DNA of 64,000 nucleotides from Microvenator marinus (GCF_007993755.1 NZ_CP042467.1:2001001-2065000), one strand, 5' to 3'. Shown: positions 25,012-34,581, counted from the stretch's first letter. Notes: generated from the sequence alone by a model not told the origin. Translations and numbers: made by a program.

Positions 25012-26069
25012 TTCTCGTTAGTCCTTCGAAGTGCAAGCCCGACAGACACACCAGCGATTGGAGCCCATTTCTGGACGCGCTCGGGTGAGAACTGTCTCTC
25101 GTCATAGGAAATATTTCGAAACGGGTTTGCCAGCTCTGCAGGAACCCCGCTAGTGCGCGCAATAATACGCACCAGTGACGGAATTGCTGCGGTGCCTCCC
25201 GAGACCACGATCCTATCGATCCTGCTGTCGGCCGCGGTGGCCGCATAGAAATCGATTGAACGCTGAATCTCAGCCGCCATATCTTCTGCTTTCTCACCGA
25301 TGATCTTTTCGACCTCGTGAGGAAGAACCTCGTCACTCACATGACCAGGTGCCCCGCCCATTTTGTAGAGCTCGGCCTCCTGGTACGTGATGTTAAGCTG
25401 CTTTTGAATCTCTTCGGTGAGGTCATTGCCACCCATCGAAAGGTCACGCGTGAACATCGTGATTCCGTCGGTCACCACATTCATCGTGACGACTGAGCTT
25501 CCCACATCGAGCAGCACAATCGTTTCACCGCGATGGAACCCGTAATTTGCCTCGTACATATTCTGAAGGGCAAAGGCATCCACATCCATCACGGTAGGCT
25601 CCAGGCCTGCGTCCGCGGCCACACCAACATAATCATTGATCATGTCGCGTTTCGCAGCCACGAGCACCACGTCCATCTGCCCCTGGTCAGTCCTCGGTGC
25701 GAGAACCTCAAAGCCGATGAACACGTCCCTGATATCAAAGGGTATGTACTGCTCAGCTTCCCACTGGATCGACTCCTCAAGTTCTTCTTGGGTCATCAGA
25801 GGTAGCGTGATCTTTTTGATAATAACGGTGTTGCCCGAGACGCTCATCGCTGCCTCGCGAGTTTTCACCTTGTTGCGACGCAAGAGCTCCGCAACGGCAT
25901 CTGTGACGACTGACGCATTCATTAACGCGCCGTCGACGATTGTCTCTGGTGGCAAAGGCTCGAAATCGAACGCTTGAAGCTGAAGACCTTTCTTCACATT
26001 CTTCAAAACGCAGAGCTTTACAGCGCTCGAGCCAATATCCAGGCCAATACAATTTTGTCCCTTGGCCAT
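25008..26069 (-). CDS. pilM: Cytoplasmic actin-like pilus protein PilM
   Basis: 353 aa ASKHA-fold protein: IGLDIGSSAVKLCVLK (phosphate 1), IVLLDVGSSVVTMNVV (phosphate 2), and IVVSGGTAAIPSL (adenosine motif). MTQEELEESIQWEAEQYIPFDI is the PilM-specific stretch. It binds PilN and connects to the PilB/PilT motors, which are not in this window. First gene of pilM-N-O-P-Q-lipoprotein; ribosome binding site AGAGG, 9 bases from the ATG. Confidence 0.95.
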   Translation of the reverse strand: MAKGQNCIGLDIGSSAVKLCVLKNVKKGLQLQAFDFEPLPPETIVDGALMNASVVTDAVAELLRRNKVKTREAAMSVSGNTVIIKKITLPLMTQEELEESIQWEAEQYIPFDIRDVFIGFEVLAPRTDQGQMDVVLVAAKRDMINDYVGVAADAGLEPTVMDVDAFALQNMYEANYGFHRGETIVLLDVGSSVVTMNVVTDGITMFTRDLSMGGNDLTEEIQKQLNITYQEAELYKMGGAPGHVSDEVLPHEVEKIIGEKAEDMAAEIQRSIDFYAATAADSRIDRIVVSGGTAAIPSLVRIIARTSGVPAELANPFRNISYDERQFSPERVQKWAPIAGVSVGLALRRTNEK

Positions 26070-26201
26070 GCTTAGAACCTCTCAATATCCACAATAGGGA
26101 ATGTTTGTCGGCATGTTGCCACGCAGTTTTCCTAGGTGTCAAGAAATCTACTTGCTTTGTGGACACACTCCACACCAGCTAGCTTTTCACGTTGTGCAAA
26201 C

Positions 26202-26230
26202 TTGTCAAAATTTTCTATTACTGCTTTAAC
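26202..26230 (+). promoter_or_regulatory. Possible sigma-70 promoter for the 77-aa orphan gene
   Basis: TTGTCA at 26202-26207 and TTTAAC at 26225-26230, 17-base spacer, about 30 bases before the start codon. No equally good promoter was found for pilM on the other strand in the same 195-base intergenic region, although TTGACA sequences occur there. Confidence 0.35.
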
Positions 26231-26264
26231 CCATTGGCTCACTTTTGTCTTTAAGGGATTCATT

Positions 26265-26498
26265 ATGTCTACACATTCTTTACTTAAGCTCTACGACGCA
26301 CTCCAAGTTTCACACGTGGCAGACGTCAAGACCTCGGGCCTCGATGTGCTCTTCCCACAAGGCATCACATGGAGTGAGGTTTTGGACTGTAGAATCACAC
26401 CTTTCTCGGATCAGACCGTGGAAGAGAACTGTGAATTTGCGACCGAGGTACACAAGTTCTATATTCTCAGAGCCCCGGAGCAAGACGAACTGGGGTAA
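26265..26498 (+). CDS. Small soluble protein, unknown function
   Basis: 77 aa, start at the ATG at 26265 (AAGGGA upstream). Acidic, no signal peptide or membrane segment (SLLKLYDALQVSHVADVKTSG). No family recognised. It is divergent from pilM and lies 24 bases before the L,D-transpeptidase gene. Confidence 0.55.
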   Translation: MSTHSLLKLYDALQVSHVADVKTSGLDVLFPQGITWSEVLDCRITPFSDQTVEENCEFATEVHKFYILRAPEQDELG

Positions 26499-26522
26499 GT
26501 TTTTACCCCGGTCTTTTACACC

Positions 26523-28472
26523 ATGAAGGTTCTGCTCTTTTTATTGACGGTTTTCGCTCTCGCCTGCGATCCCTCCCTAGATTCAAAATCTCCAGCACAA
26601 CCTTTTGACCCCATTCGACACGATGTGGAAAGTTGGCGGCACGGGTTAATTGACGATCTACATGAGCGGCTTGACGCCCGCCTTTCCCACAAATTCGTTA
26701 CCAAAATCCTCGATAAGGAAGCCAAACGCCCCTGGGGTGCGAGGCTAAAGGGCGGAATCAAGTACGCCGATCTCTTCCAAGAACTCTATGCCGACCACCA
26801 AATGGTCTTCGCGGGCGCCAACGGCCTCAACGAACGTGGAACCACACTTCTATCCTATCTAGAAGGCGCTAGTTTTCATGTTCTGGATCCTACCGACTAC
26901 CATATCGAACGCGTGCGAAAGCTAAATGATTCATTCGGCGAGCCCGTGACACAGAAGCTCAAACTCAGCGGCTCGGATCTTGAAGTGATTGTAGGTTTTC
27001 TATCAAATGCCGAGGCAGACGGAGCCACAAAGAAACGCCTGCTCCTCGACGCCATCATCGAGGGGCGGATCGACTCACTTTCTCACCTTACGGACCACGT
27101 AAATTCGCGACGAGCGCTCATCGCTGAGCGAATGGAATCTGCGGCAGAACTCGAGTTGCGAATGGCTGATGGCGCCCTACGGTTTGCTCGCGACCTACGC
27201 CATTTTAACCTCGAGAGGCTCGACTGGAGAGAGATCCGTGACGGCGGTGGCTCGAAGAAGATCATCTACGGACGTCTCGCGAGGACTTTCGATGAACTTA
27301 AGAGCTCGAGTGAACCTCAAAAGGTTCTCGATGCTCTCTCTCCCCCCCACCCTCAATACAAGAGGCTCCTGCACGCCAGAACCCGCTACCAGACAATTGT
27401 GGCCGATGGCGGTTGGAAAGCGGTCCGCCCGTTTAAACTCGAAGAGGGTGCAAGCTCGGCGCGCGTCCAGGAACTCGCCGAAAGACTAGCAATAGAAGGC
27501 TACATCCAAACACCAGGTGAAACGTTGGATGAAGAGCTAATCTCGGCAATCCACACCTATCAACGCACCCACCAGTTCCGCGAAACGCTCGAGCCCAAAG
27601 CTGGGTTTTGGAGATCTCTCAACGTCGGAGCCGAGAAGCGACTCGCGCAGATTGAGACCACGATTCAAAGATGGCGAGAGTCGCGTTTTGAAGGCGAGCC
27701 AAACTATATCTTCGTCAACATTCCGGACTTTCACGCCGAGGTCTGGGAGAACAATGAGCGCAAAATGCGATTCCGCGTGGTCGTGGGCTCAAACCGACGC
27801 AGATGCGACCCCGTGACAAAGAAATGGGTGATGCCTGATGCGACTCCCACACAACTTGCGTTTCTCGACCACCTCGACGTCAACCCCTACTGGAACGTTC
27901 CGCGACGGATCGTTGAAGAAGAGTTCAAATCTCAAATCAAGAAAGATCCTGACTGGTTGAGCAAGAACAACTACGAAGAAGTTAAGACCAAGAAGAACGA
28001 GTGGATCCGCCAAAAGCCAGGGCCGGATAACGCCCTGGGAAAAGTGAAGTTTATCTTCCCAAACCCCCATAATACCTACATGCACGACACACCGAAGAAG
28101 AAGTACTTCGACTATCCGATTCGAGCATTTAGTCATGGTTGCGTACGCGTCGAAGAGCCCGAATCACTCGCGGAGTACTTGCTAGGCCGCGAAGAAAAGG
28201 CAGATCGTGGCGACCTAGAGACCCTGTGGGAAGAACTCAAGACCAAGAGGTTCCACTTTGATGAAAAGCTCCCGGTCTTCTTCGAGTATTACGTCACCCA
28301 GGTTGATGATGATGGGCACGTCCACTTCCTTGCCGATATCTACAAGAAGGATGCGAGACGTCTGAGCGAAGACAAAGACGCGTTTGATAGCTGTGCGTCG
28401 AAGCTTCCAAAGGCCGAGGATGATGGCGACTGGGATGCACCAAGTGATTCTACTTCCGACTTCGGTCCTTAA
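26523..28472 (+). CDS. L,D-transpeptidase (YcbB/LdtD-like) with lipoprotein-like signal
   Basis: 649 aa. N-terminal signal MKVLLFLLTVFALAC, probably lipidated. A helical scaffold (residues about 25-300) is followed by a PG_binding_1-like segment (ELISAIHTYQRTHQF, near 340) and the YkuD catalytic domain (about 395-570). Catalytic motif is SHGCVRVEEP near residue 537, with the preceding YMHDTPKKKYF, both hallmarks of the LdtD group that makes 3-3 peptidoglycan cross-links. The FPNPHNTYMHD stretch matches the YcbB capping-loop area. A His, Gly and catalytic Cys are present, so an active enzyme is likely. Confidence 0.9.
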   Translation: MKVLLFLLTVFALACDPSLDSKSPAQPFDPIRHDVESWRHGLIDDLHERLDARLSHKFVTKILDKEAKRPWGARLKGGIKYADLFQELYADHQMVFAGANGLNERGTTLLSYLEGASFHVLDPTDYHIERVRKLNDSFGEPVTQKLKLSGSDLEVIVGFLSNAEADGATKKRLLLDAIIEGRIDSLSHLTDHVNSRRALIAERMESAAELELRMADGALRFARDLRHFNLERLDWREIRDGGGSKKIIYGRLARTFDELKSSSEPQKVLDALSPPHPQYKRLLHARTRYQTIVADGGWKAVRPFKLEEGASSARVQELAERLAIEGYIQTPGETLDEELISAIHTYQRTHQFRETLEPKAGFWRSLNVGAEKRLAQIETTIQRWRESRFEGEPNYIFVNIPDFHAEVWENNERKMRFRVVVGSNRRRCDPVTKKWVMPDATPTQLAFLDHLDVNPYWNVPRRIVEEEFKSQIKKDPDWLSKNNYEEVKTKKNEWIRQKPGPDNALGKVKFIFPNPHNTYMHDTPKKKYFDYPIRAFSHGCVRVEEPESLAEYLLGREEKADRGDLETLWEELKTKRFHFDEKLPVFFEYYVTQVDDDGHVHFLADIYKKDARRLSEDKDAFDSCASKLPKAEDDGDWDAPSDSTSDFGP

Positions 28473-28555
28473 TTTGGTTGTGCTCAAAACCAACACGGTT
28501 TAAGCTTCCGCTCTATATCGTTGTTCAATTTTCTCCGTTCATCCCCAGCGGTTGA

Positions 28556-29824
28556 ATGTACCGTATTAAAACCGACATACGTCAGTATAAGTGCGACTCC
28601 GAAGAGAAGGTCGAGAAGCTTATTCGTAATTGGGTCATCCGGCCCAATGACCTGATCTATCTGGCCCAAACCCAAAGGTGGGCACCTATCGGAGAACACC
28701 CTCTTTTCGTCAAACTCTTCGAAGTGCTGGCGCAAGAGGAGGCTCAAGAACCCGAAACCGTGATGACCGAGTCCCCGCTCGAGAGCTCGGAGACACAAGC
28801 TGAGGGTCCAGAGGCTCCCCTCGATGAAGATGCGGAAGTCACACGCATCAAAGAACGACCAACCTTTGAAGATGAAGAAGACGAGGAAGAGCCTGCGAAG
28901 GACGTCCTGCAAACCGTCGAAGAAGAGGTAGTAGTCCCGACCCCGGAACCACCTACCCCACCGGAAGATATCGAAACTCCGGCTAAGACTGATGAAGTCA
29001 CGGTCATGACCGCGAAAACGCTCGATCTCTTCACGACAGACGAGGTCTCAGAGGCCGAAGAATCGGAAGATCCGGCCGACCCGGCTCCAGATGCATTGCA
29101 AGAGATTTCGGAGGCTACCGCGCATTCCGGAGGGCTCTCCATCAAAAGCCCTAAAGTTGGGCGCCACGACCTACCAGAAGAGTTCTTTGCAACCAATGAG
29201 ATCTCCACACCCATCAACCGCGAAGATGTCCCTCCCGTGGATGACCTCAAGGAAATGTACGGCACCTCGTCGGTTGATGATGCATGGGGCGAGTTGGCAG
29301 ATGACGAAGACCTACGAGTCACGGAGCAGATTGAATCGCCTCTATCCAAGGACGAGGACGACGACCAAACTCTAGATCGTCCGCTAGTCGACCCTACACT
29401 CGTAGAGGAAAGCGCCCCCGCTGAGGTTGAAGAGGTAGACGAGGAAGTTGACGAAGAAAGCGACGATGAGTTGGTTGGTGCCAGCGATTCCGAAGATGAC
29501 GACGAGTGGGAGGAAGAAGACCACCCGGACATCTCCGTGGAACTCTTGCAGAAGCATGCCTCGCGTATCGCCGATGTCTATAACATCCCTCTGCCGTTCA
29601 CTGTGGCACCAAGCAGCGAAGACGAAGCAGCCGGACTGAAGCGGGCCAAGATTTCCAAGTCCGAAAAAGACCGACGGTTCCCCTACCCCAACGATAAGAC
29701 TCTAAGTCAAGCCTACGTTCAAACCTTCGACTTAAGTCCTCCTAAGGCAGGACCAGACAAACGAATCATCGCGGCAGCAATCGTGTTTGTACTCCTGCTC
29801 ATCGCGATCTTCGCCGCAATGTGA
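28556..29824 (+). CDS. Acidic tail-anchored membrane protein with GYF-like N-terminus
   Basis: 422 aa. Residues 1-60 (MYRIKTDIRQYKCDSEEKVE, later RWAPIGEHPLFVKLF) resemble the GYF_2/DUF4339 layout ending in W-x-P-I. Residues 65-340 are a long, strongly acidic, Pro- and Ser-containing low-complexity region. A short conserved-looking basic segment (KRAKISKSEKDRRFPYP) precedes one C-terminal transmembrane helix (IIAAAIVFVLLLIAIFAAM), so nearly all of the protein is cytoplasmic. No catalytic motifs. Function unknown; an adaptor is the simplest guess. No clear Shine-Dalgarno at the ATG. Confidence 0.7.
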   Translation: MYRIKTDIRQYKCDSEEKVEKLIRNWVIRPNDLIYLAQTQRWAPIGEHPLFVKLFEVLAQEEAQEPETVMTESPLESSETQAEGPEAPLDEDAEVTRIKERPTFEDEEDEEEPAKDVLQTVEEEVVVPTPEPPTPPEDIETPAKTDEVTVMTAKTLDLFTTDEVSEAEESEDPADPAPDALQEISEATAHSGGLSIKSPKVGRHDLPEEFFATNEISTPINREDVPPVDDLKEMYGTSSVDDAWGELADDEDLRVTEQIESPLSKDEDDDQTLDRPLVDPTLVEESAPAEVEEVDEEVDEESDDELVGASDSEDDDEWEEEDHPDISVELLQKHASRIADVYNIPLPFTVAPSSEDEAAGLKRAKISKSEKDRRFPYPNDKTLSQAYVQTFDLSPPKAGPDKRIIAAAIVFVLLLIAIFAAM

Positions 29825-29870
29825 CTTTCTCGTTTTGACTTGCTAAGATTGACGAAAGTGGAGGTATCTC

Positions 29871-30242
29871 ATGCAAGCCGATTGGAATGGGCACGCGATA
29901 AAAATCACAGGGAACTGGACATTTAGATGGCTTTTCCTCGCCCCTGAGTATGAGCTCTGGATCGACGACCAAAGGATTGATCGAACGGGCGGGCCGCGAC
30001 TCTCACCTAAGCTCGAAGCTATGGTCGAAGACGAAGGCGAGATTTTTCACATCGAAGCCGACATTCTTTCTATCGCTGGGTGGCGCCCAAAATGCGATTT
30101 AAGTGTCGGTGGTGAACTCCTAAAATCAGATAAGATCGAGGTCGAGAACTTCCTCAACCCCTTCTTGGTCATCTTCATCTTGGCCGCGACGTCCGTCATG
30201 CTCTACGTCGGCCCGACCGTGCTCCGAGACTTGATCAACTAA
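29871..30242 (+). CDS. Small membrane protein, unknown function
   Basis: 123 aa with a strong ribosome binding site (GGAGGTATCTC). Mostly beta-type soluble part (YELWIDDQRIDRTGGPRLSP) and one C-terminal transmembrane helix (PFLVIFILAATSVMLYVGPT). The beta part is reminiscent of small Ig-like domains fused to a helix; no family assigned. It follows the tail-anchored acidic protein by 46 bases and may be co-transcribed. Ends 4 bases into proB (convergent). Confidence 0.65.
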   Translation: MQADWNGHAIKITGNWTFRWLFLAPEYELWIDDQRIDRTGGPRLSPKLEAMVEDEGEIFHIEADILSIAGWRPKCDLSVGGELLKSDKIEVENFLNPFLVIFILAATSVMLYVGPTVLRDLIN

Positions 30243-31360
30243 GTCAAAACCAGGTTGTCCCGGTGTATCGCCTCCTCAAAGCCACGATGACCTAAGATCT
30301 CTTCGAACTTTTCGCTGTGAACACCGCTGATCTTTCTAAGGTCGGACGCACTATATGAGCAGAGCCCCCTCGCGAAGACTTTTCCTTCGGGATCACACAC
30401 GTCAACCACACTGCCGATATCCCATTCGCCATCTACCCGAAGGATGCCTTTCGGAAGTAGACTCGCGCCACGTTCTATCAGGGCACGGCACGCTCCCAGA
30501 TCGCAAGAGATCTTGCCGACAGATACGGCCGCCGCACCGATCCAAATCTTCTTACCTTGAAGATGTTCTTGCGTAGGAACCAGCAAGGTTCCAGCGTCCT
30601 CTCCTCGACGAATCGTTTGCAAAATCCGAGGGCTCTTTCCGCCTGCAATCACTGTTGGAACTCCAAACCGAGCGGCATGCCGCGCCGAAGACACTTTGGA
30701 ATTCATTCCGCCCTTGCCATGCCCACTCACGGAGGGACCTGCGATGCCTCGAAGGGTCTCGTCTTCAACCCCAATCGTTGATATTCGGGCGCCAAAAACC
30801 CTACCAGATGGACCGTCCGACACCTCCAACACGCCTTCCACATCAGAGAGAATGACAAGCAGATCAGCCTGAACCAACCCACACGTAATCGCCGCAAGGT
30901 GGTCATTGTCATCGAATCGCAGGCCTTCGGTTGCAACCGTGTCGTTTTCATTGATCACCGGAATGGCACCAAACTCGTCCACGGCTTCCAGAGCCATCCG
31001 AGCGTTCAAAAAACTTTCTCGCCTGTCGATATCCCCGCGCCCTAAGAGAATCTGAGCTGCACGTTTTCCATATTGAGCAAACTCGAGATCGAACATTTGA
31101 ATCAACCGCGCTTGGCCAAGCGCTGCGTAGGCCTGCAAAGAAGGCAGGTCCTTGCGTTGCTCGCTGGCCACCTGGCGCCCGAGTGCGACCGCCCCCGAAG
31201 AAACCACGGTAACCCTATGACCGAGCTCAACCAGGCTTACGATGTCGAGCACCAGGTTAACGAAAGTCGGGCGATCCACATGAACTTTGTCCCGCAGGAG
31301 AACACCCGACCCAATCTTGACGACCCAGTGACGTCTATCTTTTAGTTCGCTTCGCTTCAT
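30239..31360 (-). CDS. proB: Glutamate 5-kinase
   Basis: 373 aa. Phosphorylates glutamate in the first step of proline synthesis. The amino-acid kinase domain (1-260) shows WVVKIGSGVLL, VTVVSSGAVALGRQ, PVINENDTVATEGLRFDDND and GKGGMNSKVSSARHAA. A C-terminal PUA domain follows (about 280-365, GILRVDGEWDIGSVVDV). Start at 31360 is the first ATG that keeps the usual N-terminus; its Shine-Dalgarno is poor. proA is not adjacent. The gene lies downstream of nrdJ but behind its terminator. Confidence 0.94.
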   Translation of the reverse strand: MKRSELKDRRHWVVKIGSGVLLRDKVHVDRPTFVNLVLDIVSLVELGHRVTVVSSGAVALGRQVASEQRKDLPSLQAYAALGQARLIQMFDLEFAQYGKRAAQILLGRGDIDRRESFLNARMALEAVDEFGAIPVINENDTVATEGLRFDDNDHLAAITCGLVQADLLVILSDVEGVLEVSDGPSGRVFGARISTIGVEDETLRGIAGPSVSGHGKGGMNSKVSSARHAARFGVPTVIAGGKSPRILQTIRRGEDAGTLLVPTQEHLQGKKIWIGAAAVSVGKISCDLGACRALIERGASLLPKGILRVDGEWDIGSVVDVCDPEGKVFARGLCSYSASDLRKISGVHSEKFEEILGHRGFEEAIHRDNLVLT

Positions 31361-31405
31361 GTCCCGTCTATATCCGCTTGCCGCACTTCGTTGCAATTCC
31401 ACAAA

Positions 31406-31436
31406 CACAAAAAAGCGGCCCGTCTTGGGCCGCTTT
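31406..31436 (-). terminator. Rho-independent terminator of nrdJ
   Basis: Minus strand: 10-bp perfect stem AAAGCGGCCC / GGGCCGCTTT with a 5-base loop, followed by a T run (TTTTTTGTG). Lies just after the nrdJ stop at 31463, and separates it from proB. Confidence 0.9.
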
Positions 31437-31462
31437 GGGTAGATCAGATTCTAGTTGAACTC

Positions 31463-34327
31463 TTACGAGCAACCACTCGTGGCGCCACAATTCGAGCACT
31501 TGTAGCACGCGCCACTGCGAACCATGATGGTCCCGCACACGTGGCAAGGTGGCGCATCCGCTTGAAGCGTAAAGACGTTGTTGTTCGCCTGGTAGACCAC
31601 TTCACCGGCACGGGCCTTTTCAAACTTCGAAGTTGGCTCTTCCTTAGTTTGCGCGAGAGTCACCTTCTTTGGGGCCGCTTCCTCTGCCGCTTCAACACCC
31701 TCTCCGAGTGTCTCCCCCGGACGCCATGCGGATCCCTGATTGTTCAGGTAAACGCCTTTCGAATCCTCGCCCATGAATTTATCGGCGAGCCAACGGAAGA
31801 TGTAGTCAGTGACAGACTTGGCAATTCGAATGCGTGGGTTATTGGTAAATCCGCTCGGCTCAAAACGAGTGTGCGCGAATTTATCAACAAGTACGCTCAA
31901 TGGCACTCCATACTGCAAGCAGAGTGAAATCGCGGTGGCGAAGGCGTCCATAAGTCCGCTGACAACCGAACCTTCCTTGCTCATCGTGATGAAGATTTCG
32001 CCTGGTTGACCATCTTCGAAACAACCCACGGTGATGTAGCCTTCGTGCCCTGAGATCGAGAACTTGTGCGTAATCGAAGGCCTTTCATCAGGAAGCCTAC
32101 GGCGGCGCTCAAAGGTCTCACCTGAGGCTACCTGTGCCATCACATTCTCTACGACCTTCTCTTCTTCGGTCTTGTCCATCGAAGTCGAAAGCGGCTGCGT
32201 TCGCTTGCATCCATCACGGTAGATCGCGATGGCCTTAAGTCCCAATCTCCAAGCCTCGACGTAGATTTCTGAAATCTCTTCGGCGGTGGCTTCGTGCGGC
32301 ATGTTGACGGTCTTCGAAATGGCTCCCGAGAGGAAAGGCTGACAAGCAGCCATCATTCGCACATGCCCCATCGGGGTAATGCTTCTAAGTCCCTGTGCTG
32401 GCTTGAATGCACAGTCAAACACTGGAAGGTGCTCGTCCTTGAGACCTGGTGCGCCCTCGATGGTATCGTGGGTGGAGAGATAATCAACGATCTCCTTGCG
32501 CGCCTCCGCAGCGTACCCCAAGCGCTCAAGCGCCTGAGGAACTGTTTGATTGACGATCTTGAAGTAGCCACCTCCAACAAGTTTCTTGTATTTAATCAGG
32601 GCGATATCAGGCTCGACCCCGGTCGTATCACAATCCATCATGAACCCGATCGTACCCGTCGGAGCGAGGACCGTGACCTGACTGTTGCGATATCCGGCGC
32701 GCTTGCCGATCTCATACGCTGCCGCCCAACTCTCACGGGCTCCCTCAACAATTGGGTGGGAACTCGGAAGACCAACTTCCTCCACCTTTGCTTGATGCTT
32801 CTGAATCACCTTCAGCATCGGCTTCTCATTGATTGGATAACCCGTGAATGGCCCAATCTGCTCAGAGATTCTCGCTGACTGAGCGTATGCTTCACCACAC
32901 ATCACGGCAGTGATCGCTCCGGCCAAGCCACGTCCCTCTTCTGAGTCGTAAGCCAAGCCTCGAGACATCAATAGCGCCCCGAGGTTCGCGAACCCAAGGC
33001 CCAGTGGCCTAAACGCATGGCTATTCTTTTCGATCGCAGGGGTTGGATACCCGGCATTGTCCACGATGATCTCTTGTGCGGTGACAGAGATCTGAACAGC
33101 CCTCTTGAAGCTCTCCACATCAAAATCACCAGCCTCATCTTGGAATCGACGAAGGTTCAGAGACGCGAGGTTACACGCCGAGTTGTCCAAGAACATGTAC
33201 TCGGAACAAGGGTTCGAAGCGTTGATTGGAGCTGTATTGGGGCAGGTATGCCACTCGTTGATCGTGGTGTCGTACTGCATGCCCGGGTCGCCGCAAATCC
33301 ATGCTGAATCGGCAATCTCAGACATCAATTCTCGAGCATTGTAGGTGTCTACCACGCGCCCGTCGGTCACGGCCTTGGTGCTCCAAGTGTCGTTGCCTTC
33401 AACCGCCTTCATAAACGCGTCAGACACTCGAACAGAATGGTTGGCATTCTGATAGAAGATCGAGTCGTAGGCGCCACCAGGCACGTTGAAACCACCGTCA
33501 TAACCCGCATCAATAAGAGCCCAGGCTTTCTTCTCTTCAACGGACTTGCTGCGCACAAACTCCAAGATGTCTGGGTGCTCGGCGTTAAGAATCACCATTT
33601 TCGCCGCACGACGAGTCTTTCCGCCCGATTTGATCACGCCAGCGAACGCGTCGTAGCCCTTCATGAAGCTCACAGGGCCACTAGCAGTGCCGCCGCCGCC
33701 CAGATGCTCACGGCTCGAACGGATAGTCGAGAGGTTGGTTCCCGTTCCGCTACCCCACTTGAAAAGCATTCCCTCGGTCTTCGCGAGTCCGAGAATGGAC
33801 TCCATCGTGTCTTCCACCGAGTTGATGAAGCATGCAGACGCCTGTGGCTTCTTTTCAACACCTACGTTGAACCAAACCGGGCTGTTGAACGCGAGCTTCT
33901 GGTTCACAAGGAGGCTGGTCAACTCAGCGTTGAAAACAGCTGCGTCTTGAGAGGTCGTAAAGTAGTTCTGCTTCAAGCCCCACCCGGTAATGGTGTCTGC
34001 CACGCGGGAGATCAACTGCTTGAGGCTATGCTCGCGATCGGGTGAGTCAAGATGACCGCGGAAGTACTTTGAAACTACGACATTCGTGGCCGTTTGAGAC
34101 CAAAATGTAGGAAACTCAACGCCTCGCTGCTCAAAGACATTCTCGCCCTTCTCATTACCGATGATGGCATCCCGCGTTTCCCACTCAATCTCATCGAATG
34201 GATGAACCCCTTCTTTGGAGAAAAATCGCTCAAACGTGAGTCCACGCCCAAGACCTTCAAATTTCCGGGGTTTCGCCGTCTTGGCTACCAAGTCTTCCGT
34301 GATTGTCGAATCGATACTCGTGGTCAT
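31463..34327 (-). CDS. nrdJ: Adenosylcobalamin-dependent (class II) ribonucleoside-diphosphate reductase
   Basis: 954 aa, the long NrdJ form. Makes deoxynucleotides using B12. Seen: substrate-site SGTGTNLSTIRSS, radical and redox Cys regions (ASACFINSVED; NPCSEYMFLDNSACNLASLNL with the N-x-C-x-E active site), and VLAPTGTIGFMMDCDTTGVEPDIAL. A C-terminal zinc ribbon is present (CHVCGTIMVRSGACYKCSNC), usual for this subgroup. Very strong ribosome binding site (AAAGGAGAGAAA). Its upstream region has a sigma-70-like promoter and two NrdR-type sites. No cobalamin riboswitch is seen in the leader. Confidence 0.96.
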   Translation of the reverse strand: MTTSIDSTITEDLVAKTAKPRKFEGLGRGLTFERFFSKEGVHPFDEIEWETRDAIIGNEKGENVFEQRGVEFPTFWSQTATNVVVSKYFRGHLDSPDREHSLKQLISRVADTITGWGLKQNYFTTSQDAAVFNAELTSLLVNQKLAFNSPVWFNVGVEKKPQASACFINSVEDTMESILGLAKTEGMLFKWGSGTGTNLSTIRSSREHLGGGGTASGPVSFMKGYDAFAGVIKSGGKTRRAAKMVILNAEHPDILEFVRSKSVEEKKAWALIDAGYDGGFNVPGGAYDSIFYQNANHSVRVSDAFMKAVEGNDTWSTKAVTDGRVVDTYNARELMSEIADSAWICGDPGMQYDTTINEWHTCPNTAPINASNPCSEYMFLDNSACNLASLNLRRFQDEAGDFDVESFKRAVQISVTAQEIIVDNAGYPTPAIEKNSHAFRPLGLGFANLGALLMSRGLAYDSEEGRGLAGAITAVMCGEAYAQSARISEQIGPFTGYPINEKPMLKVIQKHQAKVEEVGLPSSHPIVEGARESWAAAYEIGKRAGYRNSQVTVLAPTGTIGFMMDCDTTGVEPDIALIKYKKLVGGGYFKIVNQTVPQALERLGYAAEARKEIVDYLSTHDTIEGAPGLKDEHLPVFDCAFKPAQGLRSITPMGHVRMMAACQPFLSGAISKTVNMPHEATAEEISEIYVEAWRLGLKAIAIYRDGCKRTQPLSTSMDKTEEEKVVENVMAQVASGETFERRRRLPDERPSITHKFSISGHEGYITVGCFEDGQPGEIFITMSKEGSVVSGLMDAFATAISLCLQYGVPLSVLVDKFAHTRFEPSGFTNNPRIRIAKSVTDYIFRWLADKFMGEDSKGVYLNNQGSAWRPGETLGEGVEAAEEAAPKKVTLAQTKEEPTSKFEKARAGEVVYQANNNVFTLQADAPPCHVCGTIMVRSGACYKCSNCGATSGCS

Positions 34328-34496
34328 TTTCTCTCCTTTCTATGGCTCCCTCATGGAACCTTCTGTGAAACGCCTCGATGCCGAAGCGCCGTGGTGGCTG
34401 CTGATGCTTTTTCGCTGATTCACTACTGGTCCGCGGACAACTTCCCCGTGTATTGTCCCAGACAACGCGAAGAAGATTTCTTTGTAGCGGACGGTC

Positions 34497-34524
34497 AGGA
34501 TACTCCGAGCGATCATGGTGTCAA
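34497..34524 (-). promoter_or_regulatory. Sigma-70-like promoter of nrdJ
   Basis: Minus strand TTGACA (34524-34519) and TATCCT (34502-34497), 16-base spacer. This leaves a leader of about 165 bases before the nrdJ ATG. The only strong match in the 323-base gap 34328-34650. Confidence 0.55.
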
Positions 34525-34533
34525 CCCCTCAAA

Positions 34534-34549
34534 ACACAATATCTAGTGG
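34534..34549. promoter_or_regulatory. NrdR box 1
   Basis: 16-base site, minus-strand reading CCACTAGATATTGTGT, matches 14 of 16 positions of the published NrdR consensus (acaCwAtATaTwGtgt), including almost all of the core. It is 10 bases upstream of the nrdJ -35. NrdR is the ATP/dATP-sensing repressor of ribonucleotide reductase genes. Confidence 0.7.
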
Positions 34550-34565
34550 TCACATTCCAAATACA

Positions 34566-34581
34566 CCACTACATATTGATA
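34566..34581. promoter_or_regulatory. NrdR box 2
   Basis: CCACTACATATTGATA: 11 of 16 overall but 9 of 10 in the core CwAtATaTwG. It starts 32 bases from box 1, the three-helical-turn spacing typical of paired NrdR sites. Confidence 0.6.

Noticed and set aside
26070..26264. Sigma-54 promoter for pilM
   Set aside because: A TGGCAAC...CCGAC sequence has correct spacing for -24 but no GC at -12.
28744..29532. 262-aa Ser-rich open frame on the minus strand
   Set aside because: Mirror of the acidic (GAN/GAG-rich) codons in the tail-anchored protein gene; low-complexity artefact.
33437..34045. 202-aa plus-strand open frame inside nrdJ, and another at 31391-31927
   Set aside because: Antisense shadows of a highly conserved enzyme; the second also crosses a clear terminator hairpin.
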